From positions 1-46,743 of the forward strand of contig JAIPAP010000014.1 of the NCBI GenBank assembly GCA_021740045.1: a stretch of DNA of 46,743 bases, in the 5' to 3' direction. Shown piece by piece: positions 17,907 through 26,279 of the stretch (positions are counted from its first letter, which is position 1; each line of letters starts with the position of its first letter). Both the position numbers and the translations under genes were made by a program. The notes beneath the pieces were generated by a model that did not search any database, was not told the DNA's origin, and saw only the letters and a program-made list of their open reading frames with translations. The stretch is from Bacteroidales bacterium. Lineage in GTDB: Bacteria > Bacteroidota > Bacteroidia > Bacteroidales > JAIPAP01.

Positions 17907-18632
17907 ATGAAAAAAGTATGGATAATAGCCCGGCGTGAGTTAAGCGCTTTTTTCGATTCACTGATGGCGTATATCATGTTGGTTTTGTTTCTGGGTTTCA
18001 GTGGATTTTTTACCTGGTTATACGGCTCCGATATATTCTTTGTTGGACAGGCCAGCTTGCAGGCTTTTTTCAGCATTGCCTACTGGACCTTGTTTTTCTT
18101 TATCCCGGCCTTAACCATGCGACTTTTGGCCGAGGAAAAACGCTCGGGAACCATTGAGCTATTACTTACCAAACCGGTTAACGATTGGCAGGTGGTGGTG
18201 GGTAAGTTCTTCTCAACCTTGATATTGATTGCCATCGCACTGGCATTAACCTTACCCTATTACATCACAGTAGCCAATATAGGGAATATAGACCATGGTG
18301 CTGTTTGGACCGGTTACCTGGGCTTGTTGCTAATGAGCGCTTCATATATCAGCATAGGTTTGTTTTCCAGCAGCATCTCCAATAACCAGATCGTTGGCTT
18401 CTTGCTGGCCTTATTTATCGGGATATTCTTTCACATCATTTTCGGTGTGTTGGCCGGAAATTTCACAGGCGTGGCCGGGCAGATTTTCAACTACCTCGAC
18501 TTGTCAACACATTTCGAATCCATTTCACGAGGTGTGATCGATACTGCCGATTTGGTGTATTTCCTGTCGATCGTCTTTATCGGATTAATATTGTCCGAAT
18601 CCGTTTTAACAAAAAGAAACGTGGTTGATTGA
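17907..18632 (+). CDS. gldF: ABC-2 permease, GldF-like
   Basis: A 241-aa inner-membrane permease with about six hydrophobic segments (MAYIMLVLFLGFSGFFTWLYG, AFFSIAYWTLFFFIPALTMRLLAEE, LILIAIALALTLPYYIT, LGLLLMSASYISIGLFSSSIS, IVGFLLALFIGIFFHIIFGVLAG, LVYFLSIVFIGLILSESVL). The hallmark MRLLAEEKRSGTIELLLTKPVNDWQVVVGKF motif of the ABC-2/GldF family is present at about 70-100. It forms the membrane channel that pairs with the upstream GldA-like ATPase, 27 nt away. The next gene begins 40 nt downstream. Length is normal for GldF. Confidence 0.93.
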   Translation: MKKVWIIARRELSAFFDSLMAYIMLVLFLGFSGFFTWLYGSDIFFVGQASLQAFFSIAYWTLFFFIPALTMRLLAEEKRSGTIELLLTKPVNDWQVVVGKFFSTLILIAIALALTLPYYITVANIGNIDHGAVWTGYLGLLLMSASYISIGLFSSSISNNQIVGFLLALFIGIFFHIIFGVLAGNFTGVAGQIFNYLDLSTHFESISRGVIDTADLVYFLSIVFIGLILSESVLTKRNVVD

Positions 18633-18671
18633 TCATAAAAACCGATTACGAATCAGAAAAAATGATAAATA

Positions 18672-20192
18672 ATGAAGCGTAAAAAAGCCATAACTTCACA
18701 ACTGATATTAATAATCGGGGTCGTTATTCTGGTGAACATCCTCTCGGAGCAATTTTTTACCAGGGTCGACCTGACGGAAGACCAGCGCTATTCGCTGAGC
18801 AATGCCACTGAAAACATTTTAAATGACCTGGAAGAGCCGGTTACCATCACGGCTTATTTTACCGAGGATCTTCCGCCGCAGTATGCCAAGGTCAGGCGTC
18901 AGTTCAAAGACCTTTTGATCGAATACGATAATCGTTCCAGGGGCATGGTGGTTTATGAATTCATTAATCCCAATAAAGAAGAGGATGCCGAAATGAAAGC
19001 CCGGCAAGCAGGAATACAGCCGGTACTCATCAATGTGCGCGAAAAGGACCAAATGAAACAGCAGCGGGCATACATGGGTGCAGTTGTGCAAAAGGGGGAT
19101 GATAAAGAGATCATCCCATTTATACAGGAAGGCACATCAATGGAATATAACCTCTCCACTTCCATTAAAAAGCTATCGGTAAAGAATAAGCCTAAAGTAG
19201 GATTATTGCAGGGGCATGGCGAAGCTCCCCTGAGTGATATGCAACAGGTAAACCAGGAATTGTCGGTGCTTTATGATGTGGAAGAGGTTACCATGAATGA
19301 TACGGCGCAACCCGATTTTACCAAATACAAAGCAGTTGCGATCATAGCCCCAACCGACACTTTTCCGCAAAGCCATTTACAAATGCTCGATAATTACCTG
19401 GCACAAGGTGGCCGGCTGATGTTGGCCGTTAACCGGGTTTCGGGCGATTTTCAAACCCAGCAAGGCCAATCCCAATATACAGGATTAACGGATTGGCTTT
19501 CGCAAAAAGGGATCACTATCGAAAATAACTTTGTGATCGATGCTAATGCCGCAGCTATTGGTGTGAGGCAGAATATGGGCGGTATGAACGTCACCCGCCG
19601 GGTGCAGTTCCCCTATATCCCTATTATCAACAATTTTGAAGAACATGCGATAACAAAAGGGCTGGAACAAGTTCTCTTCCAGTTCACCAGTTCCATATCC
19701 TTTACCGGTGATACTTCTCTTACCTATAAGCCTTTGGTAAAGTCTTCGGAGAATTCAGGGACCAAAACACCGCCTTTTAGGTTTAATGTACAAAAGCAAT
19801 GGACCAAGGCCGATTTTCCACTTTCCCACCTCACCGTTGGCGCTATCCTTAAGGGTAACCTTGTGGGTAACGCACAATCAAGCATGGTGGTGTTTTCCGA
19901 TGGCGATTTTCCGGTCGGTGGTCAGGGCCGTGAAGCCCGGCAGGTGAACAAGGATAACGTGAGCTTGCTGGTTAACTCTATTGATTGGCTGGCCGATGAT
20001 ACCGGCCTGATAGAGTTGAGAACAAAGGGTGTTACCGCACGACCATTAGAGCAAGTTGAGGATAACACCAAACTGATCCTGAAGGTTACAAATTTCTTGT
20101 TGCCGATAATTCTTATTATTGCCTACGGAATTATCCGTAGTGTTCGTAATCGTAATCGCAGAGTTAAAAGAATGGAGGTAGGCCATGTTTAA
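18672..20192 (+). CDS. gldG: GldG-like ABC transporter auxiliary protein
   Basis: A 506-aa membrane-anchored protein. An N-terminal membrane helix (QLILIIGVVILVNILSEQFF) is followed by the GldG motif RVDLTEDQRYSLSNATENILNDLEEPVTITAYFTEDLPPQY. A large extracytoplasmic domain of the GldG/ABC-type uncharacterised family continues with KPKVGLLQGHGEAPLSDMQQVNQELSVLYDVEEV and LDNYLAQGGRLMLAVN. A C-terminal membrane helix (FLLPIILIIAYGIIRSVRNRNRR) ends it. It belongs to the same complex as GldA/GldF. The 3' end overlaps the DUF4340 gene by 8 bp, a sign of translational coupling. Confidence 0.9.
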   Translation: MKRKKAITSQLILIIGVVILVNILSEQFFTRVDLTEDQRYSLSNATENILNDLEEPVTITAYFTEDLPPQYAKVRRQFKDLLIEYDNRSRGMVVYEFINPNKEEDAEMKARQAGIQPVLINVREKDQMKQQRAYMGAVVQKGDDKEIIPFIQEGTSMEYNLSTSIKKLSVKNKPKVGLLQGHGEAPLSDMQQVNQELSVLYDVEEVTMNDTAQPDFTKYKAVAIIAPTDTFPQSHLQMLDNYLAQGGRLMLAVNRVSGDFQTQQGQSQYTGLTDWLSQKGITIENNFVIDANAAAIGVRQNMGGMNVTRRVQFPYIPIINNFEEHAITKGLEQVLFQFTSSISFTGDTSLTYKPLVKSSENSGTKTPPFRFNVQKQWTKADFPLSHLTVGAILKGNLVGNAQSSMVVFSDGDFPVGGQGREARQVNKDNVSLLVNSIDWLADDTGLIELRTKGVTARPLEQVEDNTKLILKVTNFLLPIILIIAYGIIRSVRNRNRRVKRMEVGHV

Positions 20193-21174
20193 GAAAAAGA
20201 ATTTCCGAATCCTGATCATCGTTTTTGTCGTATTGCTCGTTGCTGTAATCATTCAGCAGCAGTATCAGGCAAAAAAAGGCGATCGTTCATTCAGGCAGGA
20301 GCTGGTTAGCGTCGATACAGCAAATGTAACCGCTGTAAAGATATTTCCGCCTGAAGCCAAGAATCCCGATTTTGAGATTTACCGGAAAAACAGGGATTGG
20401 CGCGTTCGTAGTGAAAAAATCGATTCCAAAGCAGATCCTAAGGCTGTGGATGCCATCTTAAAGCAATTAACGGAAATGAAACCCGAACGGCTAGCAGCAC
20501 GCAGTAAAGAACAATGGGAAAAATACGAAGTGACGGATACAGCAAGCTTGCGTGTGGTAATTGAGGAAGATGGAAAAAATGCAGGGGAACTGATCGTGGG
20601 TAAATTTTCGTTCAATCCGCGTAAACAATCCCAAAATCAGCAGGGAATGAGTGCGTATCAACCACGCGGAAAAATGACCTCGTTTGTGCGTATGGCCGGC
20701 GAACAGGAAGTTTATGCCCTCGACGGTTATTTGAAAACTGTTTTCAGGCCGCAACTTAAATCATTCCGCAACAAAAACCTGGTGGCAGTGAACAAAAAGA
20801 ATCTGAAAAAGGTGGAATTCAGCTATCCGGCCCAATCATTTACCCTTCAGAAAAAAAACAATCAATGGACGGTTAATGGTATGACTGTGGATTCAGCCCA
20901 AACAGCCAGCTATATTCAACAACTGGCCAACAGGAGAAGCAATAGCTATGTTGATGACTGGCCGGAATCCAAACTGAACGATCCCCAATATACCATTACA
21001 GCTCATGGAGATAATTTCAGCCCCATTACTCTGAAAGCCTATAAGGCTGATTCAACCCATCAGTTCATTGTTACATCAACGGAAAACGATGCTATGTTCA
21101 GTGGCCGGAAAGGGAATCTGTTTAAAAACACGTTTAAGAAGATGGATTATTTTTTGGGTACAGGAAAGAAATAA
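20185..21174 (+). CDS. DUF4340-domain membrane-anchored protein
   Basis: A 329-aa protein with a single N-terminal membrane anchor (FRILIIVFVVLLVAVIIQQQYQ). The repetitive DUF4340 pattern follows: VTAVKIFPPEAKNPDFEIYRKNRDWRV, a helix-forming VDAILKQLTEMKPERLAARSKEQWEKYEVTD, then a second similar unit KKVEFSYPAQSFTLQKKNNQWTV. It overlaps the stop of gldG by 8 bp and is the last gene of the operon, before a terminator at 21201. DUF4340 proteins habitually accompany GldG-like ABC systems and presumably act with GldG outside the inner membrane; their biochemical role is not established to my knowledge. Confidence 0.85.
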   Translation: MFKKKNFRILIIVFVVLLVAVIIQQQYQAKKGDRSFRQELVSVDTANVTAVKIFPPEAKNPDFEIYRKNRDWRVRSEKIDSKADPKAVDAILKQLTEMKPERLAARSKEQWEKYEVTDTASLRVVIEEDGKNAGELIVGKFSFNPRKQSQNQQGMSAYQPRGKMTSFVRMAGEQEVYALDGYLKTVFRPQLKSFRNKNLVAVNKKNLKKVEFSYPAQSFTLQKKNNQWTVNGMTVDSAQTASYIQQLANRRSNSYVDDWPESKLNDPQYTITAHGDNFSPITLKAYKADSTHQFIVTSTENDAMFSGRKGNLFKNTFKKMDYFLGTGKK

Positions 21175-21200
21175 TGAATAGTACCGGGGGGAGGAAATGT

Positions 21201-21233
21201 AAGCCGCCTGCACGATGTGGGGCGGCTTTTTTT
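21201..21233 (+). terminator. Terminator of the gldAFG operon
   Basis: Stem aagccgcc / ggcggctt with a 12-nt loop and seven Ts, 27 nt after the DUF4340 stop codon. Confidence 0.9.
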
Positions 21234-21251
21234 GTGCAAAATGTTAATTTA

Positions 21252-21284
21252 TTGTGAAAGACAACTTTATGTTGGATATTTTTG
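21252..21284 (+). promoter_or_regulatory. Promoter of the subtilase: TTG-N22-TATTTTTG
   Basis: TATTTTTG at 21277-21284 matches TAnnTTTG and has a TTG at 21252-21254, 22 nt upstream. Transcription would begin near 21291, about 18 nt before the ATG. Confidence 0.6.
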
Positions 21285-21308
21285 CGTTTTTAGTGTTAAA
21301 TTTATCGT

Positions 21309-23312
21309 ATGAAAACACAAATCACATATTTTATCATAACCGTATTTATTCTTGTGAGCACTAAAATGTATGCTCAGCAAGATCGTATTCCCGGAGAATT
21401 AATGATACAGCTAAAGCCTGATGTTTCCGGGCATCAGGCCATATCCTCACTCGAAAATGATTTTGAATCTTTTGAGCTTCAGGCAAAACGGTTGCTCTCT
21501 CAGCGGATGAATGTTTGGCTCTTTACACATGATAAGCAGGTAAATGCCTCGGAGTTACTTTCCATTGTTCGCAATCACGAGGCTGTAAGTCTTGCCCAGT
21601 TTAATCATTATGTTGAATTGAGGAAAAATCCGCTGTTGGATTCCATCCCCGATGATCCTGCTTTTGATGATTTATGGGGGCTTCATAACACCGGGCAGTT
21701 TGGGGGACTGGAAGATGCCGACATCGATGCTCCTGAGGCCTGGTCGAAAAACACGGGTGGGTATTCGGCACTGGGCGATACCATTGTTATGGCCATAGTA
21801 GATAATGGTACATCGATGACCCACGAAGATATCAGGCAAAATATCTGGATTAACCATCATGAAATACCCGGAAATGATATCGATGATGATGGAAATGGTT
21901 ACGTGGACGATGTCAACGGCTGGAATGCATACAATCATTCAGGTGATATACCCTCTGGTTATCATGGTACACATGTGGCCGGAATAACGTCAGCAAGAGG
22001 TAATAATGGAATAGGGGTTGCCGGTGTTAATTGGCATGCCCGGATCATGCCCATTGCAGCATCTTCACAAGCTGAGAGCGTGGTGGTTGAAGGCTATGGC
22101 TATGTGCTGGAAATGCGGACCTTGTATAATGAAACGGGAGGAGAACAAGGAGCGTTTGTGGTTGGTACCAATGCTTCTTTTGGGGTTGATTTTGGTGATC
22201 CCGAAGATTATCCCATCTGGGGAGCCATGTATGATTCATTGGGCATGCAGGGTGTTCTCAATGCCGCGGCCACTGCTAATGGTGGCTGGAATGTGGATGA
22301 GGTGGGTGATGTGCCCACGGCATTTGATTCGCCTTACCTGATTTCGGTCACCAATACCACAAACTGGGACCAGAAAAGTCAGAATGCAGCCTATGGCCGG
22401 ACAAGCATCGACCTGGGAGCGCCTGGAACCTACATAAAATCCACGGTGCCCGGGAATGATTATGATTTCCTTTCAGGCACTTCTATGGCTACACCCCACG
22501 TAACAGGGGCTTTTGGATTGCTTTTCTCTGCCGCCGATTCGGCCTTGATAGAGGCTTATCATCAATATCCCGACTCCATTGCGCTTATGATGAGGCATTA
22601 TCTTCTTTATAATATTGATCCGAATCCCACACTGGAAGGCATTACGACAAGCGGTGGACGATTGAACGTTAATAATGCCATAATGGCAATGGACTCACTT
22701 CCTGCCCACCCTCTCTTAACCACTCTTACTGACACTATAGCCGATACCCTCGCCCTTGCCGCAACCGATACCGTGAATTTGACGGTTAAAAATAGTGGTG
22801 GTGGAACCCTCAACTATAATGTTGCTATACCGGACACCATCTCCTGGCTTACAACTAATTTTGAACTGGGTACCATGTATGCAGGAGAAACGGATACCAT
22901 TTCCCTTGTCCTCTCTTCCCCAGACTTGCTTGAAGATCATTACCGGGGTATGGTTCATATTATTCATGAAGAAGATACCCTCACCGTCCCGGTTTATCTT
23001 ACCATTAACCGGTTTATTACCGGTGTTGAAGATGAAAGAGCATCAGGACAGGCTATTTCTCTGAAACCAAATCCTTTTAAATCTTCAATTCAGATTTCGA
23101 TTGAGTCAAATTCAATCAAGGCGACCAAAGTTGAAGTTTTTAATCAGATAGGGCAGAAGATCAAATTGATCCATAATGGAGTTATCAATGAATCAACCAA
23201 GCTTCGCTGGGATGGCAGGAATGATGGCGGTATCAGACAAAATCCGGGGGTTTATTTTCTTCAAATATCAACAGACCGGGATGTTCACACGCGGAAAGTG
23301 ATTATGCAGTAA
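21309..23312 (+). CDS. T9SS-exported S8 subtilisin-like serine protease
   Basis: A 667-aa exported endopeptidase. It has a signal peptide ending near TKMYAQ and a propeptide-like region at about 25-100 (PGELMIQLKPDVSGHQAISSLENDF). The peptidase S8 domain runs from about 115 to 455, with all three catalytic residues visible: Asp165 in AIVDNG, His219 in YHGTHVAG and Ser392 in SGTSMATPH. About 100 residues with an Ig-like beta-sandwich follow (TVNLTVKNSGGGTLNYNVAIPD ... DTISLVLSSPDL). A T9SS sorting domain with a FlgD-Ig-like core (LKPNPFKSSIQISIE ... TKLRWDGRNDGGIRQNPGVYFLQ) ends in RKVIMQ. It is predicted to be secreted and surface-attached, and to degrade environmental proteins or mature other exoproteins. 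It is monocistronic with its own promoter. Confidence 0.93.
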   Translation: MKTQITYFIITVFILVSTKMYAQQDRIPGELMIQLKPDVSGHQAISSLENDFESFELQAKRLLSQRMNVWLFTHDKQVNASELLSIVRNHEAVSLAQFNHYVELRKNPLLDSIPDDPAFDDLWGLHNTGQFGGLEDADIDAPEAWSKNTGGYSALGDTIVMAIVDNGTSMTHEDIRQNIWINHHEIPGNDIDDDGNGYVDDVNGWNAYNHSGDIPSGYHGTHVAGITSARGNNGIGVAGVNWHARIMPIAASSQAESVVVEGYGYVLEMRTLYNETGGEQGAFVVGTNASFGVDFGDPEDYPIWGAMYDSLGMQGVLNAAATANGGWNVDEVGDVPTAFDSPYLISVTNTTNWDQKSQNAAYGRTSIDLGAPGTYIKSTVPGNDYDFLSGTSMATPHVTGAFGLLFSAADSALIEAYHQYPDSIALMMRHYLLYNIDPNPTLEGITTSGGRLNVNNAIMAMDSLPAHPLLTTLTDTIADTLALAATDTVNLTVKNSGGGTLNYNVAIPDTISWLTTNFELGTMYAGETDTISLVLSSPDLLEDHYRGMVHIIHEEDTLTVPVYLTINRFITGVEDERASGQAISLKPNPFKSSIQISIESNSIKATKVEVFNQIGQKIKLIHNGVINESTKLRWDGRNDGGIRQNPGVYFLQISTDRDVHTRKVIMQ

Positions 23313-23423
23313 CCGGAAGCTGGAAGCAGCATGGGAACTTAACCCATAAACAAATAAATATCATGCATATATAGGCCTGTCTCCCTATTTTCTTTATAAC
23401 CTATATGTTATTCTTCTTCTCTT

Positions 23424-23431
23424 TACCTTTG
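23424..23431 (+). promoter_or_regulatory. Bacteroidota -7 box TACCTTTG
   Basis: An exact TAnnTTTG match 66 nt before the ATG at 23498 of the MFS gene. A -33 element at the ideal distance is not visible. Confidence 0.45.
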
Positions 23432-23497
23432 CCGGCCCGAATGGCACTTGATTAAATTCCGGGAAACATTGTTAACTGATAATTGTTTGTTGCAACT

Positions 23498-24679
23498 ATG
23501 GCAGAGGAAGAAAAGCAGAACAGGGTTAGTTTTTGGAAAGATCGTAATTTGCACATCATTTTCAGCATTACCTTGATGGCGGTGATGGGAGTATCGTCCA
23601 TTACTCCTGTTTTCCCTGATGTGAAAGATGCTTTCGGTATTTCGGAACAGCAGGTGGGATTGCTGATCACAGTATTTACTCTTCCCGGTATTGTTTTAAC
23701 TCCCCTGCTGGGAGTTTTGGCCGACCGTTACGGGCGCAAAACCATACTGGTACCATCGCTGTTGCTTTTTGGGGTAGCCGGAACAGCCTGTTTTTTCACT
23801 ACCGATTATACATGGTTGTTGTTCTTTCGCTTTTTGCAAGGCTCCGGGGCTGCTTCATTAGGTTCCCTCAATGGTACGCTCATTGGCGATATTTATCCCG
23901 ATGAACAACGGGCAACGGTGATGGGGTATAACGGGAGTGTATTAAGTATGGGAACCGCTTCTTATCCGGCAATAGGTGGCTTGCTTGCTCTTCTTGGATG
24001 GCATTTTCCTTTTGCCCTTCCGGTACTGGCTTTGCCCATTGCCTTTGTGGTGTTGTATAAACTCGATAACCCCGAGCCCCGCAACGGGCAGAATTTCATA
24101 GAATACCTTAAAAATGCCCTTAGTTATATCAACAACAAAACAGTGATCATTCTCTTTTTAAATTCTCTGATCACATTCATTATTCTTTTTGGTTCCTACC
24201 TTACTTATTTTCCATTTTTAATGGGGAATGATTTCCAGGCTGAATCCTGGGTTATTGGTGTGTTGATGTCGGTAACTTCGGTATCTACAGCCATTACATC
24301 ATCACAGCTTGGGCGTTTGACCGGTCACTTTGGTGAACGAAAACTGATCATCATAGGATTTCTGCTTTATACCATTTCTTTAATATTGATCCCACTGACG
24401 CCAAGCATCTGGCTGATGCCGATCCCCGTTTTGATCTTCGGGTTTGCCCAGGGAATCAACTTTCCCAGTGTAATTACTTTGCTGATGCGGATTTCGCCCA
24501 TGAATTACCGGGGCATCTTTATGTCGTTGAATGGAATGGTGCTGCGGATCGGTCAAACACTGGGGCCGCTACTGATGGGATTAACATTTGCCATATGGGG
24601 CATACAGGGCGCCTTCTGGGCCGGGGCTGCTTTAACGCTGATGATGTTCCTGTTTTTGGTCTTCCTGATCAGAAGATAA
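23498..24679 (+). CDS. Major facilitator superfamily transporter
   Basis: 393 aa from ATG 23498; the track start is a TTG (23483) five codons upstream that adds MFVAT. Twelve hydrophobic segments can be counted. The MFS signature after helix 2 is GVLADRYGRKTILVPSLLLFG, and there is a weaker copy in the second half (LGRLTGHFGERKLIIIGFLLY). FRFLQGSGAASLGSLNGTLIGDIYP resembles the helix 4-5 motif of drug:H+ antiporters (DHA1). It is an inner-membrane secondary transporter; the substrate is not readable from the sequence. The stop lies only 3 bp from the stop of the convergent PhoD-like gene. Confidence 0.85.
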   Translation: MAEEEKQNRVSFWKDRNLHIIFSITLMAVMGVSSITPVFPDVKDAFGISEQQVGLLITVFTLPGIVLTPLLGVLADRYGRKTILVPSLLLFGVAGTACFFTTDYTWLLFFRFLQGSGAASLGSLNGTLIGDIYPDEQRATVMGYNGSVLSMGTASYPAIGGLLALLGWHFPFALPVLALPIAFVVLYKLDNPEPRNGQNFIEYLKNALSYINNKTVIILFLNSLITFIILFGSYLTYFPFLMGNDFQAESWVIGVLMSVTSVSTAITSSQLGRLTGHFGERKLIIIGFLLYTISLILIPLTPSIWLMPIPVLIFGFAQGINFPSVITLLMRISPMNYRGIFMSLNGMVLRIGQTLGPLLMGLTFAIWGIQGAFWAGAALTLMMFLFLVFLIRR

Positions 24680-24682
24680 AAA

Positions 24683-26011
24683 TTACCGTTCAATGGTCCT
24701 TGTCCACAATTCCTCTCCCTGTGTATCAAAAACAGTAATAATCAGCTTACGATCCTTACGCGGGCCTTTAACATCCACCATGCCGAAGTTACGCTCCATT
24801 ACCAAAGTTCCATCTACTTGCAAAGTGTTGGTTTCTTCATCGGCGGTGGTATGAGGCCCTGCTGTTAAGGATGAGAGGGTCAGATCCCAGATAGTGGGTT
24901 TGTTTTCCTTTTTCAAAATGCTTAATTCAGAATGATGACGGTCCCCGGTAAGGAAAACTACCCCTTGTATACCCTGTTCATAAATGAAGTCGATAATACG
25001 TTGCCGTTCTTTTTCAAACCCATAATTGCTATAGGTCTCTCCTTGTCCGGAAGTGTTAAGGAATTGACCACCCATCACCACAAATTTATAGGGGGAGCGG
25101 GAATAGGTTAAAGCGTCGAACAGCCATTGGAGTTGCTCTTCGCCAAGGATGGTTTTACCCGGTTCATTGCGGTAGTTGGGGGTTCGGTAAGTTCGGTTAT
25201 CCAACAGGAAGAAATCCATATCATTCCATTCAAAAAAAGTGATGGCACCTTCCATATCATCAATACCATAAGAAGGGTTAGCCCAAAAAAGCTTAAAGGC
25301 CTCGTAAGTATCCTCCTTGTTCCACCAGGAGCGGTTGCTGTTATTGGGTCCGTAGTCATGGTCGTCCCATATGGCATAGTGATGAACCGATGCCAATAAA
25401 GGTTGCAACTGTGGCGTAGCCCGGTCGTGGGTATAGCGGTGAAGGATGCCGGTCCGGGTGTTCCAGTCGGCTTCGCGCAAGTAAACATTATCACCCATCC
25501 AAAGCATAAAGTTGGGGTCTTTGCGAAGGATGCTCATAAAGATATCGTATCCGTTACCATAAGGCTCGCCGGGACGGTCGTATTCCTTTTCATTGAAGTA
25601 GGCACAGCTTCCGGCAGCAAAACGGAAATCAGGTGGATCGGTACGCCATTGCCAAAGGGTTTGGGTTTGGAATTCGGTTTTATACATGAATTCCATTTTC
25701 CGGTTGTTGATGTACAATTCATACCCATATTGATTACCGGGTTCTACCGAATCGGCAACCAGATGAGCCGTAAAAGCTTCTTTTCTGGAAGTGATCACCC
25801 GGTCGGTGGAATATTTCCGGTTAGGATTCTCCTGATCCCAATATACAATACGGGCTACTGCGGGAACTTTGGTCTGCACCCAAAGCATCACTTCCTGCAT
25901 TTCGGAATAGCCCACCATGGGGCCGGCATTCAGCAGCTCCTGCTGCGACAGCGGTTGCGATGATGCAGAAAGCATCATTGCCGTAAAGAGAATGATCAGT
26001 ATTGTTTTCAT
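24683..26011 (-). CDS. PhoD-like alkaline phosphatase / metallophosphoesterase
   Basis: A 442-aa exported phosphoesterase. A signal peptide (MKTILIILFTAMMLSASSQP) is followed by an N-terminal beta-sandwich at about 20-110 (GPMVGYSEMQEVMLWVQTKVPAVARIVYWDQE). The PhoD catalytic domain follows: FRFAAGSCAYFNE, DPNFMLWMGDNVYLREADW, YAIWDDHDYGPNNSN, FVVMGGQFLN, VFLTGDRHHSELS. The GDN, WDDHD and GDRHHSE metal-ligand motifs are all intact. It should hydrolyse phosphoesters in the periplasm or at the cell surface using metal ions. It lies next to another exported phosphoesterase (26280-27509), separated by a heptamer array, which suggests a shared role in phosphorus scavenging. No Pho box was identified. 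Confidence 0.9.
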   Translation of the reverse strand: MKTILIILFTAMMLSASSQPLSQQELLNAGPMVGYSEMQEVMLWVQTKVPAVARIVYWDQENPNRKYSTDRVITSRKEAFTAHLVADSVEPGNQYGYELYINNRKMEFMYKTEFQTQTLWQWRTDPPDFRFAAGSCAYFNEKEYDRPGEPYGNGYDIFMSILRKDPNFMLWMGDNVYLREADWNTRTGILHRYTHDRATPQLQPLLASVHHYAIWDDHDYGPNNSNRSWWNKEDTYEAFKLFWANPSYGIDDMEGAITFFEWNDMDFFLLDNRTYRTPNYRNEPGKTILGEEQLQWLFDALTYSRSPYKFVVMGGQFLNTSGQGETYSNYGFEKERQRIIDFIYEQGIQGVVFLTGDRHHSELSILKKENKPTIWDLTLSSLTAGPHTTADEETNTLQVDGTLVMERNFGMVDVKGPRKDRKLIITVFDTQGEELWTRTIER

Positions 26012-26101
26012 TGCTTTTATGTTTTTATATCAGGATAACCTCTGCAGCTTCCCGTCATTGGACATAAGTCCTTTTATTATTTTATTTTTTTCTCCATACA
26101 C

Positions 26102-26262
26102 CATGCACCATGCACCATGCTCCATGCTCCATGCTCCATGCTCCACGCTCCACGCTCCATGCACCATGCACCATGCTTCGTTCGCTATGCTCCATGCTCT
26201 ATGCTCCATGCTCTATGCTCCATGCTCTATGCTCCATGCTCTATGCTCCATGCCCTATGCTT
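26102..26262. repeat. Heptanucleotide array, 23 units of CATGCTC type
   Basis: 161 bp of strictly phased 7-mers: CATGCAC, CATGCTC, CACGCTC, TATGCTC. The second half alternates CATGCTC and TATGCTC regularly. The only disrupted unit is cgttcgc. It is the reverse complement family of the array at 41746-41850 (CATGGAG). It lies between two minus-strand phosphoesterase genes. The overlapping ORFs called through it (MLHAPCSMLHA...) are artefacts of the low complexity. Confidence 0.95.
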
Positions 26263-26279
26263 TCATGTTGATGTATGGT

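Noticed and set aside
16950-21174. Evidence of gliding motility
   Set aside because: GldA/F/G-like ABC systems with DUF4340 occur in non-gliding bacteria, and no other gld or T9SS core gene (gldK-N, sprA, sprE, sprT) lies in the window.
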